A stretch of DNA of 13,556 bases, from positions 1-13,556 of the forward strand of contig JABDQZ010000366.1 in assembly GCA_013041975.1 (NCBI GenBank). Direction: 5' to 3'. Positions 7,418 through 13,555 of this stretch are shown here, one piece after another. The notes beneath the pieces were generated by a model. It saw only the letters and a list, made by a program, of their open reading frames with translations, searched no databases and had not been told where the DNA came from. Every line of letters begins with the position of its first letter. Within the stretch, counting starts at the first letter, position 1. The position numbers were made by a program, and so were the translations under genes. Source of the DNA: Gammaproteobacteria bacterium. Lineage in GTDB: Bacteria; Pseudomonadota; Gammaproteobacteria; Chromatiales; Chromatiaceae.

Positions 7418-8171
7418 AAAAAAAACACCCCAGGAAACAACGCTGGTTGAGTCAGAAGAGGCTGTATTTGATCTGCTTGAATCACTTTTACAGGAAGTCG
7501 ATGAAAAGCAACCAACCAAAGTTGAAACAGCCGTAGAGAGTAAACAAGAGCAACAAACTGATCAGCAAGTAGAGCTACTGGTAGAGCCTGAAGCAGACGT
7601 TCAACCTGAGCTGCAAACGGAACAGCAGACAGATAATGTAAAGATTTTTGAGCAATTGCCGCTAGAAATGCAGGAGCGGTTGATCCTTCAGGCAACTGAA
7701 GAACTGAAAATCAAAAACAGTCTTCCTGAGTGGGTAGAGCATACGATACCCTGCTTGTTGGTTGATGTGGAAGGTGTGGAAGTTGCAGTACCTCTGATTC
7801 TTTTAAGTGGTATTTCAACGTGGGACCAGGAAACCATGCCGATGCCGACACAGCCAGACTGGCATCTGGGTGTGATTGAGTATCGGGATGAAAATGTTGT
7901 TATTGTTGATACCGCGCGATTAATTATGCCGGAGAAGATCACTCAGAGCGCCGATGAACGTAGAGAAAATCATGCCAGTCATTTTCTGCGAGTGGGCCAA
8001 AACCTGGCCTTGAGCTGTAATGCGATAATAGAAACTATTTCTCTGAAACAGGACGAGGTGCGCTGGAGAATTACACGAAAAGCCAGGCCCTGGGCAGTTG
8101 GTATCCTCATAGAACGCTTGAGCGTGCTTCTGGATACTGAAGAGTTGTTGAAGGAAATTAACACAAAATAA
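7401..8171 (+). CDS. parP: CheW-like array-positioning protein ParP
   Basis: A 256-residue partner of ParC. The N-terminal segment has an amphipathic acidic stretch (SEEAVFDLLESLLQEV, 18-33), followed by a Glu/Gln-rich linker (about 34-90). The C-terminal CheW-like domain (about 112-250) includes VDVEGVEVAVPL, WHLGVIEYRDENVVIVDTAR and RPWAVGILIERL. In Vibrio this domain links ParP to CheA and receptors while the N-terminus binds ParC (established there, inferred here). The frame stays open upstream within parC to an ATG at 7272, but 7401 is chosen: GGGG at 7391-7394 gives a 6-nt gap, and the N-terminus then resembles short ParP N-termini. It overlaps parC by 17 nt. A plain CheW is encoded next. 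Confidence 0.88.
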   Translation: MQRRAEKKTPQETTLVESEEAVFDLLESLLQEVDEKQPTKVETAVESKQEQQTDQQVELLVEPEADVQPELQTEQQTDNVKIFEQLPLEMQERLILQATEELKIKNSLPEWVEHTIPCLLVDVEGVEVAVPLILLSGISTWDQETMPMPTQPDWHLGVIEYRDENVVIVDTARLIMPEKITQSADERRENHASHFLRVGQNLALSCNAIIETISLKQDEVRWRITRKARPWAVGILIERLSVLLDTEELLKEINTK

Positions 8172-8182
8172 TGCTATTTTTA

Positions 8183-8204
8183 TAGGAACAATGATTTGTT
8201 CTTG
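8183..8204 (+). promoter_or_regulatory. Inverted repeat in the parP-cheW gap
   Basis: GAACAA-TGAT-TTGTTC (8186-8201) is a perfect 6-bp inverted repeat with a 4-nt loop. In RNA it can extend by G-U, A-U and U-G pairs to a 9-bp stem. It lies in a 60-bp gap, the loosest junction of the distal operon, 27 nt before the cheW ATG. No U-tract follows, so it is not a normal terminator. It could be an mRNA processing or stability element, or a binding site. Confidence 0.45.
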
Positions 8205-8231
8205 CAATTGATATGATTCCGGAGAACCTTA

Positions 8232-8717
8232 ATGACTACAGAAGTCGACGATGAAACGGTTAACAATGATCCAGAGATTCAGCTGGTAACCTTTCGATTG
8301 AAGGATGAAACCTACGGCATCAATGTGATGCAGGTTCAGGAAGTATTGCGCGTTGCTGAAATCGCACCGGTTCCGGGAGCACCTCATTATGTACTGGGTA
8401 TTATCAACCTGCGTGGTAACGTAGTCACGGTTATTGATACACGTGTACGCTTCGGCTTACCCAGTGCGGAAATTAATGATTTAAGTCGTATTATCGTGAT
8501 TGAGTCCGAGGCACAGGTTGTTGGTATTCTGGTCGACAGTGTTGCAGAAGTTGCGGATCTGCATGTTTCAGAAATTGACTCTGCTCCAAATGTTGGCAAC
8601 GATGAAAGTTCGCGTTATATCCAGGGAGTTGCCAGCCGTGATAGCAACCTTCTAATTGTTGTAGATTTAAACAAGCTGCTATCAGAGGAAGAATGGGCAG
8701 AAATGAGCATGTTCTAA
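8232..8717 (+). CDS. cheW: Chemotaxis coupling protein CheW
   Basis: A 161-residue adaptor that joins CheA P5 to chemoreceptors in the array. It is a single CheW domain (about 16-152) preceded by a short acidic tail. Conserved elements are QLVTFRLKDETYGINV, VQEVLR, the receptor-facing segment GAPHYVLGIINLRGNVVTVID with R61 (equivalent to E. coli R62), and ILVDSVAEV. GGAGA (8221-8225) lies 6 nt before the ATG. Together with ParP it provides two CheW-fold proteins from adjacent genes that could compete for the same array contacts. The gene is intact and of normal length. Confidence 0.96.
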   Translation: MTTEVDDETVNNDPEIQLVTFRLKDETYGINVMQVQEVLRVAEIAPVPGAPHYVLGIINLRGNVVTVIDTRVRFGLPSAEINDLSRIIVIESEAQVVGILVDSVAEVADLHVSEIDSAPNVGNDESSRYIQGVASRDSNLLIVVDLNKLLSEEEWAEMSMF

Positions 8718-8732
8718 CAAAGGAGCAATATT

Positions 8733-8906
8733 ATGGCTGATATTACTCGTACAAATGAGCTGCCTCGCACGAGAAATATTGCCTCTGTAAAAAGGGTTAA
8801 CAAAAAGAAAAGCCGCTATGGTGTACACGAGCGCCTGCCTCATAAAAAGAAAAAAGAGAAGCAACCCGGTAACCCCGCTAAAGACCACATTGATGTATAT
8901 GCCTGA
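8733..8906 (+). CDS. Small basic protein of unknown function (57 aa)
   Basis: I do not recognise a named family. The frame runs from ATG 8733 to TGA 8904-8906. It has the best ribosome-binding site in the region, AAAGGAG (8719-8725), 7 nt before the start. The protein is very basic: a polar N-terminus (MADITRTNELPRTR), a Lys/Arg core (VKRVNKKKSRYG, then LPHKKKKEK) and a short acidic-aromatic tail (DHIDVYA). It has no membrane segment or signal peptide and is probably disordered in part. It lies 15 nt after cheW, and its stop abuts the next start (TGAATG), so it sits in the chemotaxis operon and may translationally couple the DUF2802 gene. A role at the array, basal body or RNA is possible but unshown. 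Confidence 0.75.
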   Translation: MADITRTNELPRTRNIASVKRVNKKKSRYGVHERLPHKKKKEKQPGNPAKDHIDVYA

Positions 8907-9290
8907 ATGAATCTCGTTACTGTTTCACTTGCTGTCGTAGTTGTTATCCTGGCTTTTTTTCTTGTTCAGTTGATTATGCGTTTGCATGCACTTGTCAATC
9001 GTGTCAATCAACTGGAAAACCGCCTTAATTCACAGCAGGTCAGTATTAATGGATTAACTGCCGGTGCTGTGGGTGTTGATAACCGCTTGCGCAGTATCGA
9101 AGCAAGAGAATCAGCCATCGAACACAGGCAGGAGTCTATTGAAAACCAGCAATCACAGGGTGAAGCACCCTTTGGTGAAGCCATTCGACTGGTGCAGCAG
9201 GGGGCAACAGCCGAAAGACTGGTTGAAGAGCTTGGCTTGAGTCAAAGTGAGGCCAGCCTTATCACCATGATTCATGGTGGAAAACAGTAA
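8907..9290 (+). CDS. Membrane-anchored DUF2802 protein of the flagellar operon
   Basis: A 127-residue protein with one N-terminal membrane helix (about 4-24), a coiled-coil-prone segment (about 27-83; NRVNQLENRL and repeated IE/ESIE heptad-like spacing) and a C-terminal helix-turn-helix-like domain. That domain (FGEAIRLVQQGATAERLVEELGLSQSEASLI, about 89-119) is given here in outline only: key parts are EAIRLVQQGA, VEELGLS and SEASLI. DUF2802 proteins recur downstream of cheW in polar-flagellate gammaproteobacteria, and their function is not established. The architecture recalls SwrB of Bacillus, which activates the basal body; this is analogy only. The ATG directly follows the stop of the small ORF, and no separate Shine-Dalgarno is clear. 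Confidence 0.82.
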   Translation: MNLVTVSLAVVVVILAFFLVQLIMRLHALVNRVNQLENRLNSQQVSINGLTAGAVGVDNRLRSIEARESAIEHRQESIENQQSQGEAPFGEAIRLVQQGATAERLVEELGLSQSEASLITMIHGGKQ

Positions 9291-9385
9291 AATTTCAGCT
9301 ACTTTCTTTACAGATTTCATTCCAAGTTTTTGTATTTTCCTTTATTCTTTTGTTTTGAATTTTAATCATCAAACGAGAGGATATT
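9291..9385 (+). other. Pyrimidine-rich gap before mscS
   Basis: This 95-bp gap between the DUF2802 gene and mscS is strikingly T- and C-rich on the + strand from about 9300 to 9365. It has no hairpin plus U-tract that would serve as a standard terminator. It could hold the mscS promoter (TTGTAT at 9330-9335 is a possible -35), but no convincing -10 box stands at the right distance. It marks the likely end of the chemotaxis operon. Confidence 0.4.
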
Positions 9386-10207
9386 ATGGAAGTAGCAGGT
9401 CTGCTTGAACAGGCACAGGAACTGGTCGCTTTATACGGTCTGAAACTGGTTGCCGCCATTGCCATTTTTATTATTGGTAAATGGGTCGCGAAAATTATCA
9501 AGAGAGTCATCACAAAAATGATGGCAAAAGGCAAAACCGATCCGACGGTTATTGGTTTCGCAGGCAATATTGCTTATGTTGCCATGATGGCCTTTGTGGT
9601 ACTGGCGGCACTGGGTCAACTGGGTATCCAAACCACATCCTTTATCGCCATTCTCGGTGCCGCCGGCCTGGCTATCGGTCTGGCATTGCAGGGATCCCTG
9701 TCCAACTTTGCAGCCGGATTCCTGATGATTATTTTCCGTCCTTTCAAGGTGGGCGATTTTATCGAAGGAGCTGGTGTTGCTGGCGTGGTAGAAGAGATTT
9801 CCATTTTCACCACCACCATGAAAACCGGTGATAACAAAACCATTATTATTCCGAACTCAAGCCTTTCAGGTGGAAATATTATCAATTACTCCACCAAGGA
9901 GACCCGCAGGGTTGATCTGACGGTAGGCGTTTCCTATGACGCAGACCTGAAACATGTAAAAGGCGTACTGGAAGACCTGATCGCTGCAGAAGAGCGCATT
10001 CTCAAAGATCCTGCGCATATGGTTGCTGTCACTGAACTCGCTGCCGATTCAGTGAATCTGGTGATGAGAATGTGGGTTAAAAGTGGCGACTACTGGCCCG
10101 TGATGTTTGCCATGACTGAAGCGGTTAAAGTGCGTCTCGACAAGGAAGGTATTGGTATTCCTTATCAGCAGCGTGATGTTCATGTTTATGAGCATAAAGT
10201 TGCCTGA
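9386..10207 (+). CDS. mscS: Small-conductance mechanosensitive channel MscS
   Basis: A 273-residue inner-membrane heptameric channel that opens under membrane tension and releases solutes on hypo-osmotic shock. Length and layout match E. coli MscS (286): three membrane helices at about 18-36, 57-78 and 85-115, then the cytoplasmic beta and alpha/beta domains. The pore helix TM3 carries the Gly/Ala pattern AILGAAGLAIGLALQGSLSN, followed by FAAGFLMIIFRPFKVGDFIE. The beta domain includes TTMKTGDNKTIIIPNSSLSGG. GAGAGG (9375-9380) is 5 nt before the ATG. It is probably transcribed separately from the chemotaxis block and together with the AsmA-like gene that starts 20 nt after its stop. Confidence 0.93.
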   Translation: MEVAGLLEQAQELVALYGLKLVAAIAIFIIGKWVAKIIKRVITKMMAKGKTDPTVIGFAGNIAYVAMMAFVVLAALGQLGIQTTSFIAILGAAGLAIGLALQGSLSNFAAGFLMIIFRPFKVGDFIEGAGVAGVVEEISIFTTTMKTGDNKTIIIPNSSLSGGNIINYSTKETRRVDLTVGVSYDADLKHVKGVLEDLIAAEERILKDPAHMVAVTELAADSVNLVMRMWVKSGDYWPVMFAMTEAVKVRLDKEGIGIPYQQRDVHVYEHKVA

Positions 10208-10227
10208 TCAAGCATGCTAACCCTTCT

Positions 10228-11964
10228 TTGAAAACGCCAGCCGGGTTGCGACTGTTAAGAAAACTGATACTGGGAGTACTCCTGCTTCCGGTATTGCTTG
10301 CAGCCCTGCTGGCGTTTGTTATATGGCTGGATACTGATTTTCATCATACCCGCCAGCAGATTGAATCTTCTTTCAAACAAGTCACCGGCCATAACCTGGC
10401 CATAAAAGGCGGCGTTTCTCTAGAATTCTGGCCAGCAACGCGTTTTGTTTCCCGGCAAGTTGAAGTTATTGACCAGCAAGGCTTGGTGTTGTTCACAGCA
10501 GAAAAACTGCTTGCAGAGGTGGCCCCGTTATCCTTTTTCAGAGGAAAATTTCTGGGTGAACACCTGATACTGGAAAAGCTGCAGATTAATGTTGTGCGAA
10601 AAGCAACTTCGGATGATGCTGCCCAGCAGCATAAGCATAAAATGGTGAACACCGATGACCAACAGGAGCGTATTACTGGTGTACCGTTTAAATCCATTCG
10701 GGTTATCGATTCGGCCATACATATCGATGACCAGATCAACGGTAAACGCTATGAGTTGAATAATCTTCAGGTAGCACTCGAACTGGTGAGTGATGATGGT
10801 ATGGCGATCAACAGTACGCTGGATTTCGTTTACGATAATACTTTCAAAGGGTCATTTACCTCGTCTTTAAACCTGAGCCTGGGTGAGCAACTGGTTTTTG
10901 AGCAGGTTGTTGCCCAGCTTGATTTTATCGTTCACGAACAACCATTGGCTTTTAAGGTTTCTGGAGCTTTCAGTCTCGAGCCTGATGGACAACTGGTTCA
11001 AATCAGAGAAACTTCATTTGTATCGGATGCTCTTGCATTAAGGGCTTCATTAACTGCCAGGCAAAGCCACGACAGCCTGATGATTGAAACTGAAATCAAT
11101 CACCTGAATCCTTTAAAAGCCATCATGTTATTGCTTGAGCCTGGAGCTATCTCAAGTCAGGGTAAAGCCTTGCAATCATTGTCTGCGCGAGTAAAAGTCC
11201 GAAAAACAGCTTCTGAAGTGCGCATGGACGTAGCTTCTCTTCAACTGGACAACAGCCTGTTACAGGGAAGTATGGTTTTTTCGGATAACAGTAAACATTT
11301 TCAATTCAAGATTGATGAACTGGTCATTGATCCTTATCTGGAACTGTATGAAGCGCTTCCGCTTGAGTTTGATCAATCTTCTGATGACCAAGCCACAGAA
11401 ACGACTTTTGCTATTCAGTTCAACCGGCTGGTTTCCTCTCATGGCACTGTTGAAGCTCTCTCCACGAAAGCACACCTGGATAAAGGTAAGTTGCTCACAA
11501 TACAGGGGAAGCTAAATGCAAAAAAATTAAACCCCAATGGCTTGTTGAAATCATATGATGCACTGATTCCAGAAACCATGGTAATCAGTAAACTACAACA
11601 GGGAAATGAGTTTTCGCTCATCGATGGACAACTTAAATTCAGATTCGATAACGAAGCTTTATCTCTTTCGGGTCTTGATCTGACAATCGATGACACCTCA
11701 ATAAAAGGTGATCTTGAATATTCCATGAATCCACCCATGCTGAACGCTCAAGTGCAGCTGGGAAAGCTTGACCTTGATCGGTATCATTACCTGCTTGTTG
11801 CAGATGACGAACCTGGTGAGTCAAGCGATGACAACGAAGGCAGTTCTGGCGGAATTATTCAGAGCCTTAAAAAACTGCAGGGTAGTGGCTCAATACAGGT
11901 TGAAAAGCTACGATATCAACAAACTGATTATCAACAAATTGATATTCAGTTTAATGATGCCTGA
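10228..11964 (+). CDS. AsmA-family envelope protein, apparently C-terminally truncated
   Basis: A 578-residue protein with an N-terminal inner-membrane helix (about 12-33) and a large periplasmic region of repeated beta structure. AsmA-family features include the start region (IKGGVSLEFWPATRFVSRQVEV) and TAEKLLAEVAPLSFFRGKF. Late in the protein come LDLDRYHYLL and GSGSIQVEKLRYQQTDYQQI. AsmA-like proteins are linked to lipid transport and outer-membrane assembly. In full-length relatives the last segment is followed by a further 200 or so residues; here TGA comes at FNDA. Three bases later the convergent gene begins, so no remnant remains. The start is TTG 10228 without a clear Shine-Dalgarno; an in-frame CTG at 10204 is the only upstream option before a stop, and any later start damages the membrane helix. 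Confidence 0.78.
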   Translation: MKTPAGLRLLRKLILGVLLLPVLLAALLAFVIWLDTDFHHTRQQIESSFKQVTGHNLAIKGGVSLEFWPATRFVSRQVEVIDQQGLVLFTAEKLLAEVAPLSFFRGKFLGEHLILEKLQINVVRKATSDDAAQQHKHKMVNTDDQQERITGVPFKSIRVIDSAIHIDDQINGKRYELNNLQVALELVSDDGMAINSTLDFVYDNTFKGSFTSSLNLSLGEQLVFEQVVAQLDFIVHEQPLAFKVSGAFSLEPDGQLVQIRETSFVSDALALRASLTARQSHDSLMIETEINHLNPLKAIMLLLEPGAISSQGKALQSLSARVKVRKTASEVRMDVASLQLDNSLLQGSMVFSDNSKHFQFKIDELVIDPYLELYEALPLEFDQSSDDQATETTFAIQFNRLVSSHGTVEALSTKAHLDKGKLLTIQGKLNAKKLNPNGLLKSYDALIPETMVISKLQQGNEFSLIDGQLKFRFDNEALSLSGLDLTIDDTSIKGDLEYSMNPPMLNAQVQLGKLDLDRYHYLLVADDEPGESSDDNEGSSGGIIQSLKKLQGSGSIQVEKLRYQQTDYQQIDIQFNDA

Positions 11965-11967
11965 GTT

Positions 11968-12801
11968 TTATTTTTCTGCAGTGATATAACAGATCCATCC
12001 AGCATCAGCATCAACTTTACCCGCTTTCACTGGTTGGAAATCACCATCGCCATCGCCATCTTTATCAAATCCCTGCCAGTAGAAAGTAACTTTTCTGAAG
12101 CCGGCATCGCTTAACAGTTGCTTGATTTCAGGCAAAGTCCATAAGCGCCATTCGTATTCAAAGGCCTGGGGAAGGGATGAGCCATCTTCGAAATCAAAAT
12201 GGATGCTGCATTGTAATTCATTAGTGATCGGATCGAATTTTTCCTGCTCCCAGGTATAGATGAAATTATATTCATCACCTTCAACTTCCCGTTCCTCTTC
12301 AATCTCTTTGAAGGCATCATAACCACCATAGGCATCCAGAAAGAAAATGCCATCGTCTTTCAGGGATTTGAATACTGATTTAAAGTACTGGCCCAGTGGC
12401 TTGGGTTTTTTTAACAGCCAGTAGCTGAAATTCATTGCTGAAACGATATCTACCGGTTCGGTTTTAACGTCCAGCACATTGGCTTCGATCAGCTTGATCT
12501 TCTGGCGGTGTTTTTTGGCCAGTCGGCCAACCTTGTTTTTTCGTGACCAGTTCAATACATCGGTATCAAGATCAACACCAATGGCATGGTTGGTTTTACG
12601 GCGTTGAACCCATTCACAGCAGACATTAGCGGTGCCGCAAAAGTCTTCGCGTAGAAGCGAGGCTTTGCGTCCTCTCAATTTTCGAAAGGTATCATCGACA
12701 AAATCGATTTCTGACTCAGCGTTCTGAACCGAGAACTCATAAAGTTCATGAATATCAGCTGTGTCAGCAATTGAGTATTTTTTTATTTTATGAGCGCCCA
12801 T
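11968..12801 (-). CDS. Class I SAM-dependent methyltransferase, substrate unknown
   Basis: A 277-residue cytoplasmic Rossmann-fold methyltransferase. The SAM-binding motif I is LLREDFCGTANVCCEW (49-64), with FCGTA in place of the classic GxGxG, as in a known gammaproteobacterial subgroup. The acidic ribose-binding motif is GVDLD (75-79), and motif II is VDIVSAMNFSYWLL (117-130). FFLDAYGGYDAF follows at 153-164. Near the C-terminus comes an acidic loop, GFDKDGDGDGDFQPV (244-258). Substrate and pathway cannot be read from sequence. The ATG is preceded on the minus strand by AGGA 3 nt upstream, closer than usual. It converges on the AsmA-like gene with 3 bp between stops and diverges from the deacylase-like gene. 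Confidence 0.85.
   Translation of the reverse strand: MGAHKIKKYSIADTADIHELYEFSVQNAESEIDFVDDTFRKLRGRKASLLREDFCGTANVCCEWVQRRKTNHAIGVDLDTDVLNWSRKNKVGRLAKKHRQKIKLIEANVLDVKTEPVDIVSAMNFSYWLLKKPKPLGQYFKSVFKSLKDDGIFFLDAYGGYDAFKEIEEEREVEGDEYNFIYTWEQEKFDPITNELQCSIHFDFEDGSSLPQAFEYEWRLWTLPEIKQLLSDAGFRKVTFYWQGFDKDGDGDGDFQPVKAGKVDADAGWICYITAEK
12041..12065. repeat. Short hexamer repeat CCATCG inside the methyltransferase gene
   Basis: On the + strand CCATCG occurs twice in tandem and is followed by CCATCT. On the minus strand this encodes the GDGDGD run of the methyltransferase. The unit is a multiple of three, so length change would stay in frame. Confidence 0.5.
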
Positions 12802-12825
12802 ATTTCCTAAATATTTTTTATCAAG

Positions 12826-12855
12826 ATTATGCTGAAAGGTAATTTCCCATGACTA
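12826..12855 (-). promoter_or_regulatory. Possible promoter of the methyltransferase gene
   Basis: On the minus strand CATAAT (12826-12831) matches five of six -10 bases, and a weak TAGTCA (12850-12855) lies 18 nt upstream. It overlaps the candidate promoter of the divergent gene. Only suggestive. Confidence 0.3.
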
Positions 12856-12859
12856 TACT
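12832..12859 (+). promoter_or_regulatory. Possible sigma-70 promoter of the YbaK-like gene
   Basis: CTGAAA (12832-12837), a 16-nt spacer and TATACT (12854-12859) form a fair sigma-70 promoter 36 nt before the ATG of the YbaK-like gene. The -10 box matches five of six bases; the -35 box matches four. Confidence 0.45.
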
Positions 12860-12895
12860 TTATTTTGCCAAAGAGTTTAATGGAGGTTTACTAAA

Positions 12896-13366
12896 ATGGG
12901 TGTCGCAATGACGCTGAAAAATTATCTGGATTCAAACGATTTCGAATATAAATTAATAGAACATCTACCAACATCATCCAGCATCAAAATATCTGATGAT
13001 ACACAGGTTACCAATGACAAGGTCGCAAAACCCATTTTGCTGGGTGATGATGACAGTTATCTGCTGGCAGTGATTCCGGCATCGCACCGACTGGATATTG
13101 ACCGTCTTAACCAGGCTATGGCCAGAGCATTTATCATCATGAACAAGGCAGAGCAGGAGATTGCCTTTAATGACTGTGAAGGTGGTTTTATCCCCCCAAC
13201 GGGTGAACTCTACGGAGTCGATACCATTATTGATCCGGCCTTGCTTGATAAGGAAGATATTTATTTCGAATCAGGAGACCACAACCAGATGGTTCATATG
13301 AGTGGCGATGATTTCAGACGCCTGGTCAACGATGCCCAGAAACATACGGTAAGCCATCACCTTTAA
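12896..13366 (+). CDS. YbaK/ProX-type aminoacyl-tRNA deacylase-like protein
   Basis: A 156-residue single-domain protein of the YbaK/EbsC/ProRS-editing fold, whose members hydrolyse mischarged aminoacyl-tRNAs in trans. The N-terminal helix MTLKNYLDSNDFEYKLIEH matches the domain opening. VAKPILLGDDDSYLLAVIPA holds the conserved lysine K45. GGFIPPTGELYG (97-108) occupies the Gly/Pro substrate-loop position, and YFESGDHNQMVHMSGDDFRRL (a 21-residue stretch from 123, shown in part as ESGDHNQMVHM) fits the domain end. Specificity (Cys, Ala, Ser or other) cannot be read. TGGAGG (12881-12886) is 9 nt before ATG 12896, so this start is preferred to ATG 12908. A tRNA-Ser gene lies 101 bp downstream, a suggestive but unproven link. 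Confidence 0.82.
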   Translation: MGVAMTLKNYLDSNDFEYKLIEHLPTSSSIKISDDTQVTNDKVAKPILLGDDDSYLLAVIPASHRLDIDRLNQAMARAFIIMNKAEQEIAFNDCEGGFIPPTGELYGVDTIIDPALLDKEDIYFESGDHNQMVHMSGDDFRRLVNDAQKHTVSHHL

Positions 13367-13402
13367 GGGGCTTGTGCCATTCCTGCCGGGGTAGTATTCC
13401 AC

Positions 13403-13415
13403 GCTAGAATCTAGC
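13403..13415. repeat. Perfect palindrome before the tRNA-Ser promoter
   Basis: GCTAGA-A-TCTAGC is a perfect 6+6 inverted repeat around one base, 12 bp upstream of the -35 box of the tRNA-Ser promoter. Loop size is poor for an RNA hairpin (five pairs with a 3-nt loop) and no U-tract follows, so a DNA-binding site is more likely than a terminator. It may be chance. Confidence 0.35.
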
Positions 13416-13426
13416 AAATGGGATGA

Positions 13427-13455
13427 TTGCGAAATATTCTCTGCTCAGGTATCCT
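13427..13455 (+). promoter_or_regulatory. Promoter of the tRNA-Ser gene with GC-rich discriminator
   Basis: TTGCGA (13427-13432), exactly 17 nt, then TATCCT (13450-13455), each matching four of six consensus bases. The discriminator after the -10 box reads TTCGCGC, the GC-rich type typical of stringently controlled stable-RNA promoters. The expected start near 13462 is about 6 nt before the mature tRNA 5' end. Confidence 0.6.
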
Positions 13456-13467
13456 TTCGCGCTTCCT

Positions 13468-13555
13468 AGAGAGGTGGCCGAGCGGTTGAAGGCGCACGCC
13501 TGGAAAGTGTGTATACGGAAACGTATCGAGGGTTCGAATCCCTTCCTCTCTGCCA
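13468..13555 (+). tRNA. tRNA-Ser (anticodon GGA)
   Basis: A complete 88-nt class II tRNA. The acceptor stem 13468-13474 pairs fully with 13545-13551; G13552 is the discriminator and CCA (13553-13555) is encoded. The anticodon stem 13495-13499/13507-13511 encloses the loop CTGGAAA, with GGA at 13502-13504 reading UCC and UCU serine codons. The long variable arm has a perfect 5-bp stem (13513-13517/13522-13526) closed by GAAA. The T arm is GAGGG-TTCGAAT-CCCTT (13528-13544). The GGCCGAGCGG D-arm core and G discriminator are typical serine identity elements. Confidence 0.97.

Noticed and set aside
10214..10231. Tiny ORF starting ATG 10214 upstream of the AsmA-like gene
   Set aside because: Only five codons, out of frame with the AsmA-like gene and without a Shine-Dalgarno. 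A leader peptide cannot be supported.
13367..13402. Possible terminator after the YbaK-like gene
   Set aside because: Short GGC/GCC pairing after the stop is too weak and no T-run follows.
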